Shown in pieces: positions 35,154-46,601 of a stretch of 64,000 bases of DNA. A program made the position numbers and the translations under genes. The stretch lies in assembly GCA_020744425.1 (NCBI GenBank), contig JAGMUV010000004.1:1364001-1428000 (forward strand), read 5' to 3'. This DNA is from Dactylonectria macrodidyma. Lineage: Eukaryota; Ascomycota; Sordariomycetes; Hypocreales; Nectriaceae. Under the pieces are notes generated by a model. The model was not told where the DNA came from. It searched no databases and was given only the letters and a program-made list of their open reading frames with translations. The number at the start of each line of letters is the position of its first letter. Within the stretch, counting starts at the first letter, position 1.

Positions 35154-37452
35154 TCAATCCACTGCCATCCAATCATCACTCAAACCATCACCAATTTGCA
35201 TACTAGGGACCACATTCTTCAAACCACCGTCATTTGTCGCTTCCCATTCTGAGCTCAGCACGACGCCCCCGGTCCCAATCACTTGAAGCATGATTCGTGG
35301 TGGCGTAGTATCGAGACGAGTGGCCAGAGGCGCGCTGGTTGCCGAAATGCCCAAGTCAGACCAGCTGGAACTCCATGTAGACCCAAGTAAAGCTCGGTGA
35401 TTGACCGTGCCGTTCTTACTTAGGACAAAGACGTCTAGGCGGCGGCTTGCGGTCACGGCAACTGATGGGACGCTCTTCCACGAGCCCTTTAAATCATAGG
35501 GGCTAGTGTAACCCGAACTGAGGGTCCAGGGTATGTGAATCAAACTTTTGCTGCTTTTGGATATGCCGAAGAAGTCGATACGGTCATCTTTTGGAGACAC
35601 CAAGACCGGGTCGCCTACATAGGATCCATTAAGGGCCTGCCAGGGTCCCCATCGATTGCGGGTGGAGTTCCATTGCTTGTGTAGTGCGGAGCTAAGGTCC
35701 TTGTCGTATATAACGACGTCGTTAGTCGTGGTGCTGTTACGGCAGACCACAGCCGGTGCACTGCGAGCCCCTTTGGCAACTCCCTCGTTTATGCCCGACT
35801 CCCAGTCTGACGACAGGGTATGCCAATTGTCCAAGTCAGGCTGCCAATAGTTGTGACGGATGAGCTTCGACTTGGTATCCTCACGAGCCCAGACATGGAT
35901 TATGTCTTTGCTTGCTTCTTGACAAAGAACAGCCGGGCTGCTGACCTTGGCCCCAAGAGCTTCCCAATCCCCCCATACACCGTTATGTAGCGTGCTCGTC
36001 ATGACCATGTTGTCATCTCTGATGTAAAACACGCTCAATCTCTTTGGATTTCCCCAGACGATGGAAGCGGGCTGGCTCTGCGTCTGTTGCTCAGTACGGT
36101 TCCACTTGAGGGTCCATGAGCCCCCCTCTCTTGTTGTGAACAAGAGACGTCCGTCGTGCCCTTTGGCTAGAAGGAAAGTTTGTCCGTCGAGGTCTGCACT
36201 GCTGAGCATTTGGGGTAGAATCGTATCCTGATTGTTCCTGGCGCGGGAATTATCAGCGACACAACACTTTAAGGTCAGCTGTAAGCCGTCTGACGTACCT
36301 AGTTTTGGCCATCTTGGGAAGAAACCTTACGCATGGCCCGACAATGATACCTGCCAAGACAAGCAGTACCAAAACAACGACAATCCGCCGACGGGCCCGT
36401 GGTGCGCGCACCCAGATCTGGTGCGCATCTTCCACTTGCGACTTGGCGATACCTCTGAGGCTCAAAGTAGTCCGTCCGAGTTCAGGCGGAAGCACTTCCA
36501 GAAGTTCCCTCGCGTATGCGGCTGCAGTTGCAGCAGCATAGTCCTGCCACTCCTTGTTCTTGTGGGAATCCGCGTAGTCGCAAATGCCACGAATGGGCAA
36601 GCACTGGAGGTTGTCCATCATCCCCGCTGCTTCCATCTCGAAACATAGCACTGAAAGCCGCTGGGCAATTTCGTCCCGTGTTTTTGCGTTCTTCATGACC
36701 CTGTTGCCCGAAGCGATGCCCCCGTAGTGGATGACGGGTTTGTCGGAGAGACGCACACGTCGTGGTTTCAGCCTCTCCGGGTCACAGCCGCCACATGTTG
36801 GCGCACCGAGAGGGTGTTCATATGACGCTTGGAAAAGGCGATCGGGGTGATTCGGACGCGAGAGGTTCGGTCGCAGGAAGCTTGTCATTCGACTGCTGGA
36901 ACGGTGTGTCCCATGCTTCGATTGTAGAATGGACACAGCAGAGTTCAGCAGCCACGCAGGAGTCTTCGCGTCGGCCGTTTCCTGGAACTGTCCGTCCATG
37001 ATCACCTTGCCCATGTCATACTGCATCACACTCGTGCCGACTACGACGTCGCCCAGGCGCAAGTCGGCCATGCCAGGTGCTCCGCCGCCGATGCCGACCA
37101 TCAAGGTGGCACGGATCCTGGGAAAACTTCGCTTCAAGTTTGTTGCGACGATCGCCGCGTTGTTTGTCCCATACTGCCCGGGCAAGCATGCCATGACGAC
37201 GTTGTGCTGGTCGATGCGACCTAGCACGTACGTGTTGTCATCGCCGACGATGGGTAGCGGCCGGCGTTCCTCGTCCAGCATCGCACGAGATGCCGCCAAT
37301 TCCAAAGGAAGCGCGCAGATCCAGGCGATCGTGTAATCTTTGTGCCGCGCCTCGTGATGCGCTGGACTCCCGCCATCGGCGGCTCTTGGTCGCTTCGGAA
37401 GGGATTGGCTCGAGCCTGATTCTGCATTCTGGAGCCGTCTTTCCGGATCCAT
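35154..37452 (-). CDS. PNP_UDP domain - transmembrane - beta-propeller protein (745 aa)
   Basis: Exon 1 is 37452-36299 and exon 2 is 36237-35154. The 61-nt intron is GT-AG and the join KTRNNQDTILPQ keeps the frame. I use the ATG at 37452 (MDPERR) because the longer frame starts at TTG. Residues about 40-310 form a nucleoside-phosphorylase-like domain of the type heading fungal NLR proteins: YTIAWICALPLE, VGIGGGAPG, CFEMEAAGMMDN, IRGICDYADSHKN. Instead of NB-ARC or NACHT it continues into a transmembrane segment near 356-374 (IVVVLVLLVLAGIIVG). A lectin-like propeller follows, with repeated W-containing blades (GVWGDWEALG, NRWGPWQAL, SSSWSDLG) as in PLL/fucose-lectin-like proteins. Inference: cytosolic nucleotide-cleaving head with an exposed sugar-sensing tail. 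Substrate and function are unknown. Confidence 0.82.
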
Positions 37453-38849
37453 TGAACGGGCGTGTGTCGACAATAATTATGGAAGCGGGTCGCATAGGCT
37501 GGGGGTGAGAAGGAACCGAATAGACATGGCAGCAGCGAAAATGACGGATGGGCACCCCAGCCGGGTTGTCGTCTGTGCTGGAGAGACGCCTCGAAATACC
37601 GTCGAATCGTCACCGTCGTGGAGAGACTTATCCTGTTCTTGTAAAGGCCGCCAACGCCTGTCACGGCATCACTTTTCAGGAAAGGCCAAGGCACTATAAG
37701 GCGCCCTGGCTGCACCAACACCCTGATTCTGCGAGCCCCTGTATCTCAATCAGGCAGCTGGGCCGAGAAGCTTCTACAAAGTGTAGGTGGTGGGGGATTG
37801 GTCGCCATAGGTCCGTTGACTCCGCCCTCAGCCGCAGCCCTATGAGATCCGTTCTCCCGGGCGTAATAAATCTACCCGTTGGCATTGTGGGGTTACGCGT
37901 AACCTCTCTGGCTTTAGCCACAGCGCTTCTGCTACCCAATCTCATCATGAAGTTCCCCCTTAGCGGCCTAAAAATATCTCCAGACCTAAAGAAAAGACGT
38001 CTTAGGGAAACACAAGCCAATGACCTCTGGAGTTTGAATTGCTTTATTGGCGTTACGCTGTAATTAGTTGTAGAAATAGAAATGTTCCTAGCCAGTACCA
38101 TGGAGCGTGACGCCTTCCTATTCTAGATCAGTGAGCGTGACGCTTTCCTGACCTGGTTAGCGTAGGTTTCAATTTTATCCCTTAGGGTGCGGTAAGGCAA
38201 CTGTCACGGGCTAGATGAGAACAACTCAAGAGGTAATGCCACTGTATTGCGAGGATACTACGATGGCGAGGAAAGAGAGAAAGCGGGCAGGTGCGTAGAC
38301 GCGTTGATAAACCCTCTGGCCTGCCCCGTGCGTCGTATTTATGTATTGGCCCCACCATAGGCGGGGGTTCGACGACTGGCGGCTGCTGAAGCAGTCATTA
38401 AGCGCTGTTGTACTCCGTATAGCACTTGAAGGTAGCGGATTCGGTTTTAGATGCACATAATGCACATAATGACAGGGCTCTGACCTAATACATTTGTCGA
38501 ATTCTCAGAATCTTTGCCGCTGCATTGTATGTGGTGGCTGAGGGCGGTCGCTTTTTCTTCCTTCGGCACTAGGTAAGGCTGTCTCAATCGGCTAGTTGCC
38601 TAAAAAGAGGCCAGAATGGTGGCCAGTGCTAGCATAAGGCCCGCCCATTGAGGGTGATCGACGCGGCGTGGAACGGTCGTATCTAGAACGCCTAGCGCTA
38701 TTAGATCGACATGGATTCAGCTTGCTATTGGTTTCTCAGGCTGACACGCGACCATTTCCAACTGCATTTGCGGCTGAGCTGGCAGTATGCCTCTGATCTT
38801 CCAGCCGTAATTCTAAACCATAGCTCCGCGACAACCCTGTTCTGAACTA
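37453..38849. other. Gene-free stretch
   Basis: No supportable gene. Two direct copies of GAGCGTGACGCYTTCCT lie 30 bases apart near 38103 and 38133. The rest shows only shadow frames. Confidence 0.45.
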
Positions 38850-39250
38850 ACGGGTGATATGATTTGCCGGGTTGAGCAGATAAGCCTCATCGTCAGTAGC
38901 TTGAGACTGGGGTTAAGCGAACCATATCTCAAGTCGTCGAAACATATACGCCTTTTTCCACTTTCTTCGGTAGGTCTACGAATACCTCTCGTTAATCGAG
39001 AGCTTTTGGCAGCAGCAACCCCATGGTAATATGCACCGGGTTCCGTTCTCATATCTGTCATGTCATAAGTGCGCCCAGGCGACCAACGCCCGCGACTTTC
39101 CACTGGGGCTCTGTCAAGCTTCCTCGCTTGCTCAATCACGAGAGTCGGGCCCAAGCAGGCCCAAGCCTTCACTACAGGGCCACACTCTTCAATTCGTGAA
39201 AGAAGCGACTTCGCATCTTCCTCAATAGTAAGGTCGCCGTTAACAGACAT
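38850..39250 (-). pseudogene. Possible amidase N-terminal fragment
   Basis: From ATG 39250 the minus strand reads like the N-terminus of a fungal amidase-signature enzyme: TIEEDAKSLLSRI, PVVKAWACLGP, IEQARKLDRAPVESRG. The expected PLHG-VKD block is then scrambled; TDMRTEP and YHGVAAA could be eroded remains of the next block. The Lys-Ser-Ser catalytic core is absent. The call rests on short motifs and is tentative. Confidence 0.42.
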
Positions 39251-39653
39251 GGCTCGATCTCCGTTGAAACGTAGTGCCTACGATAGCCCGGTTCCTGATC
39301 CGAAAGTCGAAGTAAATGGCGCCTGTGAGAAGCCGCCCCCCCGCCCCCCCCCGGTGACAATATCCGATCGTCGCCTCGTTCCCGGCAGAGAATCTACACA
39401 TTGCCTGCGGCCTAGTCATTTTAACCTCTCCACTAAACACGTTAATCTCACCGGATACCTTATTCGCCCGCATGTTGATTGGTTCTTGCTCGCCGGGCGG
39501 CAAAGATAAGAGTGAGCCAACCACCGAAGGCAAGAGTTAGCCGGTCGCCAAAGATAAGAGTGAGCTGATCGCCGACGGAACTCGAAGCTGCCTGGTTTCC
39601 TCTCGGTCTCTTCGGGATTCGAGCTCCGTGTTACAGAACTTCCAGCAAGGACC
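39251..39653. other. Intergenic stretch with degenerate tandem repeat
   Basis: Three imperfect copies of a unit containing AAAGATAAGAGTGAGC lie at about 39497-39568 (the middle copy is more diverged). Otherwise featureless. Confidence 0.55.
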
Positions 39654-41473
39654 ATGGTCGCTAATAATAGCAATGGTCCTCGGAAGAGGAGGCGCAAGAC
39701 TGGTGTGGCTTTTGGCCCTCAATGACCTTTACACTCTAAGAGTAAAGCTAAGCTCGCGCCTAGGTTGCCTCACATATCGGCAACGAAAGGTCCGGTGCGA
39801 TGAAGCTGTCGTGCTCGTATCCGGACCCCAGCGGTGCTGCGAAGCGAGCAAGACGACGGCGAACTGCGGATTATGATAACAGTCTTGCCCCTGGCGCAGA
39901 GTATGCACATCCGTTGGCGCAGCAACCACTGCCTAGCTCGGAGGGCTCTGCTGGCGAAGCAATAGCTGCTTCACTGCATATGCACCTATCCCCGCCATGG
40001 TGGTCGTCTCTTGACTTTCTTGGCGAGGGGCTCGTTGATGTCGACTGGGCCGTCTTGGGAGCCGAAACGAATCAAGCACCTGACGGATCTCCCCCTCCAG
40101 GGCCGAGGGATGATGTCCAAAACGGGTTGTATCCCCATGGAGCACGGCCTGGAGCCCCGGTGCCTGGCTCTATCGTGCCACTCTCCCCGGCGACAGCAGC
40201 GCCGGAACGATGCCGAAACGTAACGCTGGTGCACCAAGACAGGGAGCTCATGCATCACTTTACCACCACCATGGTTCACTTCTGCATCTTGAAAAATTGT
40301 CTTCAGGACAACTTGTACAACTTCATCCTGAACAACCTGGGTTTGTACCACCAAAGCCTATTCGACGCGATGATGGCTTGGTCTGCGTTGCACCTGGCAC
40401 ATACACGTCAGAAAAGCAAACACGGTGCAGAAGCTCGGTATCAGCGTGCGTACACAGAGCTGCTCGAAGACCTGGAAGATACAGTGCCTCCCAGTCTTAT
40501 TTTGACAACAATATGGTTCCTGCTGCAGTACCAGCTCATTGTAGCGGAAGGAGTCAGCAAATTCTGCGAGCTGATCAATCTTGCGGCCAACGTGGTTAAA
40601 TCTGAATTCGATCGTGACGACGCCGCAAGCGCAATAAGCCGGGTCGGGCCAGTGGGATCTCTGGTCCTGGTCTGGATGAGCGTTCGGGATAACCAGACAT
40701 CCTATCTGGGTCTAGGAGGCAGACGTCTGGGATGCCTGAAGATGTACCTGCACATCTATGACCTTATTGACAAGGCATCCATTGCCCAAGATTCACCACC
40801 CCTGGCCAATTGTGCGCCTGGGCCGAGTTTGACTCGTGATAGTCCGGCAGAGATGCAGGCTTGCATGAGGTTGAGCCCTAGGAACGTAACCGTGGCTGGC
40901 CAGATTAACATCCTGGGTCGACGATGCATGGCTGTGGTTGGCAGCTCGGCCTGGGATTCTGTTCGTGCTAGCCTCACAATCCTCCAGGACGAGGCTGAAC
41001 TGGATGAGTCCCCAGCGGCAAAAGCCGCTCTCGCTGTTGCCAAAGGAAATCTGGCGGCGATGCCAAGGGTGACTCCGATATGCTACAATAGGATGCTGCT
41101 TCTTGGAGGGTATTATATCTGCCTGATTCAGTACAACACCTATCGGCTGCAGTCGTTCGATGTGCCAGAGTTGTTTCGTCCGGAGGAATGTGCAGATCGC
41201 ATCATCAGAATATGTCAGAGAGTCTCTTGTGAGCAGCCCAACTCGCCTCAAGGCATCTGGCCAACACACATCTTCATTGCTGGAATTACTGCCAAGGACC
41301 CGGTCTACCAATAATGGGTTGTCCACGTCCTCGCCATCGCAGAGCGGTGGGGCCAGAACATTGTCAAAACACTCAAGTTGCTGGAAGCAGTGATCAAACG
41401 ACAAAATTTGTCGGGTGAAGGCTTGGATTTCTTGCAAGTCATGAGAAAAGCCACGGGTCTCTTCATAATCTAG
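39654..41473 (+). pseudogene. Zn2Cys6 transcription factor with destroyed zinc cluster
   Basis: A basic N-terminus starts at ATG 39654 (NGPRKRRRKTG), then a 61-nt intron (39713-39773), then GCLTYRQRKVRCDE. The second zinc Cys of CLTC is Tyr here (TAT at 39785). After RCDE the frame breaks, and KLSCSYPDPSG continues in another frame with the fourth and fifth cysteines missing, implying a deletion of roughly ten codons. From 39800 an open frame of 504 codons contains the regulatory domain (MMAWSALHLAH, then PPSLILTTIWFLLQYQLI). It ends at a TAA (41312-41314), followed in frame by WVVHVLAIAERWGQN up to a natural stop at 41473. The regulator was probably once local to the sugar genes downstream. 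It cannot bind DNA as encoded. Confidence 0.75.
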
Positions 41474-41492
41474 GCGCCTTTTCCCAATACAA

Positions 41493-41760
41493 CTAGTAAA
41501 TGTAGCGGAAATGCTTCTGAGCCTTGTCCGTGAGATCCATTAGACCCTCCTGGGCTCTTGCGGAAGGGTTAAGAGCAGAACAGCCCCAACCAACGGGGGG
41601 GACCTGTGAAATTAAGCCCACTAAAGAACGAACATCCTTGAAACGGGCATTCACGTCACCGGCCAAGAGGATGGAAAAACCTTGGATCACGCCAAGCGGC
41701 ATCTGGTGGTAGGGCTCTCTCTTTTGTCTCAGGTTGAAGAGTTCCTTCTAGTCTTTCTGG
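41493..41760 (-). other. Unrecognised protein-like remnant
   Basis: The minus frame reads MPLGVIQGFSILLAGDVN and PPVGWGCSALNPSARAQEG to a stop at 41493, and stays open upstream to about 41750. The composition looks protein-like, but I cannot name a family. It could be the 3' end of a lost gene. Confidence 0.3.
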
Positions 41761-42112
41761 TGTAGATGATGTGTGTCACGGCTTGGTCTACCGTGTAGCT
41801 CGTAGCTTGATAAACAGCTGGCGCACCTCGATTGACTATTCCCATTTCGATTTTGCCCTGTGCGTAACAGTAGAGGTGACAGGGACTGGATAGACCTCCA
41901 TTCCAAGCCGTCGGGAGTCTCGACTGGTCTAGATTCTAAAAATCAGGCACATATCGGCCTCTAGACGAGTTATTCTAGTGGATTTTTTTGCACTTAGATT
42001 CTTATTACATAGGTTCCTAGAGTCCCTGGAGACCTGCATCCTAAGGTATTGACCCGATCGTCACATTAACAACCACAGGAGCAACAATGAATAATGTCCA
42101 GAGCTCCCCAAG
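41761..42112. other. Gene-free stretch downstream of GH27
   Basis: Presumed terminator region of the alpha-galactosidase gene; nothing else seen. Confidence 0.4.
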
Positions 42113-43719
42113 TCACAGCTCGTCTCTGCGAACCTGATATCTTTTCAGGTTAGGGGTCTGACTCCTCAACCTAAATGCCGACACGCCATGGCGGGGTACT
42201 CTTGCCTGTAACTCACCCCACGCCTTGACGCTTCCAATCCTTTTGCCGAAAAGTCTCTTGTCGCCCAGACGGAGACCCTCAGCGTAGGGAAGATCTGTCG
42301 AGTTATACCAGTGGGTTTGTTTCAGCGTTTCTCCTGCGGCCTCCAGCTTGCTTTCCAAGCTCGCATCTCTCAGAGCCTCTGCCACACTATTGTGCATTCG
42401 GTTTGCCCAGAGATCATAAACATCCCAATCGTGCTTTACTTGTGGCGCTGAGCCACCAGGACCGTCCGACACGAAAATCTCTTCTAGCGAGCATGTCATA
42501 TCCACGTCCTCTTCTGCAGCATTAAGAAATGCGACAACTTGATCTCCATTGGCCAAAGGCCCGCTCCACACCTGGATTTCCCCAACGCCATACTTATCCT
42601 TCTTGACGCTATAATCAATATGGACCCTGTAGGCTGACCGCCCAGCGGGGTCTTGATTGATCGCAATTATGGCAGGGTTATTCAGGATGGTGAGGGCCGA
42701 AGGAGACAGTGTGCGTAGATCAGCGCCGATGAGGAGAGGGGACTTGAGAAGCGCCCACATTGTGAAATGAGCCTTATACTCATCATCTGTCATCCCGCCC
42801 AGACCTACCTCGAGCATGTCGAGGTCATTCCAGGCTCCCGGCTGGGCACGGTCGGCATAGGCAGCAACCCGATTGAGAATATACAGGACAGAGCAATGAG
42901 CTCCAAACGAGGTGCACATGGACTGACTTGGATCATCGCAACTGTTCTTCTTAGCAACGGCTTTCTGGGGCGGTGGCTGAACTTACGCGCAAAGAGCGTC
43001 AGGCCTAGAGAAGGAATCGTAGATATCACCGGTCACGCGCCACGAGTTGGCCACAGAAGCCCCCCAGAAATAAACATAGTCCTCGCCCCAACTGCAGAGA
43101 GAGTAGAGAATGGGTCTTCCAGTCCTGTTCAGGGCTGAATACATTGTTTCAAATCTCTTGAACGACGCCTCCGGGGTTCCGTATCGACCTCGAGAGTAGC
43201 AGTTGTCATACTTGAGGTAGTCTACACCCCAAGATGCAAACGACTGGGCGTCGTTCTGCTCCCAGTCCAGCGATCCAGGGTAACGAGCACATGTTAGCTC
43301 ACCAGCACTCGAATATATACCGAATTTGAGTCCCAAGTTGTGGATGTTATCCGACACGAACTCCATGCCGTTTGGGAACCTCGTCATGTCCGGAAATTGG
43401 AAGCCGTCTTGGTCTCTACCACCGGACCAGCAATCATCTAGAACCACGTATTGGTAGCCTAGATCTCGAAGGCCCAAGGACACAAGCTGTTTGGAAGTAC
43501 TGAGGAGGAGGCCTTCTGAAACGTCGCATCCTATGGAATTCCAGTTGTTCTATTCGCGAGAATTAGTAGCCAAGCTCAGCAGGCTAACCACGAATGAATG
43601 AGGCATACCCATCCCATTTGCGGGGTTCGTGCCAGGCCGTTATCAAGAGCAGATGCCAGGCCAAAAACGCTTACTACATAGCCAGCGGCTCTGCAGGAGG
43701 ACCTTGTGTTCAGGTGCAT
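42113..43719 (-). CDS. Secreted alpha-galactosidase, GH27 (3 exons, 500 aa)
   Basis: The exons are 43719-43609, 43549-42987 and 42941-42113, with introns of 59 and 45 nt. The joins complete QMGWNNWNSIGC and DALCACDDPSQS in frame. The chosen ATG opens a probable signal peptide whose hydrophobic core is AGYVVSVFGLASA, cleaved before LDNGLARTP. GH27 hallmarks are VVLDDCW, the nucleophile in YLKYDNC (D152), the acid/base in WRVTGDI (D212), GAWNDLDMLEVG and INQDPAG. It removes terminal alpha-1,6-galactose from melibiose, raffinose or galactomannan. It is divergent from the GH32 gene across about 1 kb, which with the nearby permease suggests raffinose-family sugar use. The frame is complete. Confidence 0.92.
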
Positions 43720-44766
43720 TGTAGAACGTAGTAGAAACCCGGCTGAAGGGGAGAGGGTGGCGTGAGAAAGCCGGGAAGATGTCTTCACGTGGGACGAAAA
43801 TCTTGCGCTTCACTTTTAAGGTAAAAAGTTGCCTTATGTTACAAGGACTGGATTGATATATCAGTCGGTCCGACGTGCCCCGGCTGATTTTCCGTTTGGC
43901 GGCGGGGTTTCATCACTGCTAGACTGTACGGGGTTATGTTCGGGAAACACATACGTAAAACACAGATCATTGGCCACTCCTCTCCACCCGTACATACCTG
44001 GCTTGGGGGATGTAAAAACAAACACCGGACTGGATTGATTTATCAGTCGGTCAGCCTTGCCCTGGCTGAATATTCCATCTGGTGGCGGGGTTTCATCACT
44101 GCTAGACTGTACGGGGTTATGTTCGGGGACGTAAAACACAGATCATCGCCCACTTCTCTCTACCCGTACATACCTTGGCTTGGGGGGATGCGAAAAAAAA
44201 AAACACCAGACACCTGAAGCTGTCCCTGCAGCCAAATCAGTCTGGTGTATTTTTACACCAAGAGGCCTGGCAACACCCCAAACGGACCTCACACCCGCAA
44301 CTGTCAAGCACGGACATGATGATCTTTCCACTAGCACAGATCGGTCTAGGCCAGCGACTAAACACGGATGTGGGGCATCTCGACCAGGGCGTCATCCTCG
44401 AGTCATCACCATCCTTACTTCCGCGTGTACTCCTGAGCTGCATGCCTAAACCTCGTGCCTTAACATGAGGTTCTGGAATGAAAATCAAACACCATTCCCA
44501 ATCCAGGAGGGTGGGATAAACACCGAGCGTTACCCCGAAATTCCCTCCACATAAAGTTCATCTTCTGGTTGCTCTGTTGTCGGTCCGACACGGGAGCTAC
44601 TTTTGCATCGTTTGCAAGAGGCGATTAGAGCTGAATGCATCCCACAAACTTCCGATAAATCTTTTTACAAGGCTCTATTCGAGGCGTGAAATCGAGAATT
44701 TGCATGCTTCGGCGGTTTTTATCCTTCACCTTCTTTTACGTTCCTGTGGATAATCACCATCCAATC
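43720..44766. promoter_or_regulatory. Divergent GH27/GH32 promoter region
   Basis: About 1 kb separates the two start codons. It is dominated by the 182-bp tandem duplication described separately, each copy containing CGG-rich words such as ACGGGGTTATGTTCGG that could suit a Zn2Cys6 regulator. No binding site is proven. Confidence 0.5.
43845..44207. repeat. Tandem direct duplication, 182-bp unit
   Basis: Copy 1 starts at 43845 (GGACTGGATTGATATATCAG) and copy 2 at 44027 (GGACTGGATTGATTTATCAG). They share the blocks GGTTTCATCACTGCTAGACT, GTACGGGGTTATGTTCGGG, GTAAAACACAGATCAT and ACCCGTACATACC in the same order, with scattered substitutions and a few small indels. The unit length is 182 bases. 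Confidence 0.9.
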
Positions 44767-46601
44767 ATGACGATGTCACGCACCAACCCCTCCACTGAGA
44801 AGCCGAACTCTGACAAATTCGCACGGTGGAGGCCCAAATATCACCTTCTAGCACCTAACGGGTGGATGAACGATCCATGCGGGCTCAATTATGACGCCCA
44901 GAGGCGCAAATACCATGCCTTCTTCCAATGGAATCCCTTCGGCAATGACTGGGGCAACATGTCTTGGGGACACGCCGTTTCTGATGACATGGTATCTTGG
45001 AGCGTCTTCGACCACCCAGCTCTTGAGCCTGATAAGCCGTATGATGGTGAGGGCGTCTTTACTGGTGCTCTTTTCCCAGCTGGCCTTGACGGCAACGCAA
45101 ACGGCACATTGACCCTTATTTACACGTCCGTGAGCAAGTCGCCGATCCATTATACCTTGCCATATAGTCATGGATGCGAAACCTTGAGCTTGGCAACTTC
45201 TTGTGATGGTGGGCTCAGCTGGAATAAAGTTGAAGGGAATCCGATCTTACCAGGGCCACCAAGCGACACTCAAGCAATATCCTGGAGGGATCCCTATGTC
45301 GCGTGCTGGCCGGGAATGAGTCGGGTTCTTGGACTGCCCTCACACCAAGTGTTCGGCTTACTATCTGGAGGCATTCGGCACAAAACACCGACAACCTGGC
45401 TCTATGCTGTGGGCTCTACAGACCTTACGGACTGGCGCTGTATCGGTCCCTTGGTTGATATTGGCAAGAATTTCTGTCCTTCAGGGGCAGATTTCGACAT
45501 GGGAGTCAACTTTGAGTGCGGTAATTTCATGTCCCTTGAAGATGCTGATGGCGGCTCAACGGACTTTTTGATCATGTCCTGTGAAGGTGTCCAGACAAGG
45601 GGAGAAACAGCAGACGACACTACCTCGACTTGTATCAAGACACAGGGTTGGATGTCCGGACCTCTTGTAGCTGACTACAACGGATCAGCTCAGATGCAGT
45701 GGGAATGCGGTGGACGCCTCGACTTTGGGTCCCTTTACGCCGCAAATTCCTTCTGGGACCCAGTGATCCGTCAACAAATAACGATGGGATGGATCCCTGA
45801 AGATGGTCTCCCCGACGCAACTCGACACCAACAAGGGTGGTCAGGCTGCTTGTCCTTGCCCAGAGTCCTTAGATCTTTGGCCTTGGTGAACGTGACTGGA
45901 AGTCGACATGGCCATTTGTTGGGCATGGGCGCGTTTGCGGTCATGCCCGACCGCGATGGTACCTTCATACTCCGTACCCTCGGTGTTTCTCCTCATCCAA
46001 ATCTCGAGAGCCTCAGAAAGTGTGCTCGCGAAATACGGATCTCTACAGCAGACCTCGCAGCTCCCAAGGGCCCCCGACATTGGATCGGCCCTGTCATGAG
46101 CCTCAAGAGCCAGCAGTGGGAATTGAAATGCAAGATGGCCCTGAAAGGTGACTGCCAGCGTGTTGGTTTAAACATCTTCCATTCGTCAAGTAAGTGGGAA
46201 ACGATCCAAGGGACCCTGAAATCTGCTCACCTGGAACAGATGGCATGACCAACATGTCTCGCGTTTATTTTGAAGCGGTAGACGGACGAGTTATCATTCA
46301 GAAAGCCGCAGTTCACACTGTCGCTGGTGCCAATGTTGCGTCTGACTCTGCACCTCATCCTCTGTTCCGTATGATAGATACGAGGACTGGAGCTGAGATG
46401 GAGGAGGAATTACTCATTCACATGTTCTACGACCAAGGCGTGTTGGAAGTATTTTTCAACGAGCGCACAACTGTCACTAGTCGCCTTTACCCTTTATCAG
46501 TGCAGGATACCAGTTTACAGCTGTTTGCCGAGGGTACGAATGAGGCTGAAGCCACCCCCTTGGATGTACAAGGAGCTGTCTGGGATGGTCTTGCGGCATA
46601 G
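44767..46601 (+). CDS. Beta-fructofuranosidase (invertase/inulinase-like), GH32 (594 aa)
   Basis: Exons are 44767-46189 and 46240-46601. The 50-nt intron joins HSSNGMTNMSRVYF in frame. The start could also be the ATG at 44704, adding 21 residues with a weakly hydrophobic start; I prefer 44767. GH32 landmarks are WMNDP with nucleophile D36, WRDPYV with D175 as transition-state stabiliser, and FECGNF with E250 as the acid/base. The C-terminal beta-sandwich ends with LEVFFNERTTVTSRLYP, as usual. It hydrolyses terminal fructose from sucrose or raffinose. The lack of a convincing signal peptide suggests intracellular sucrose hydrolysis, which fits the permease 1.5 kb downstream. Confidence 0.9.
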
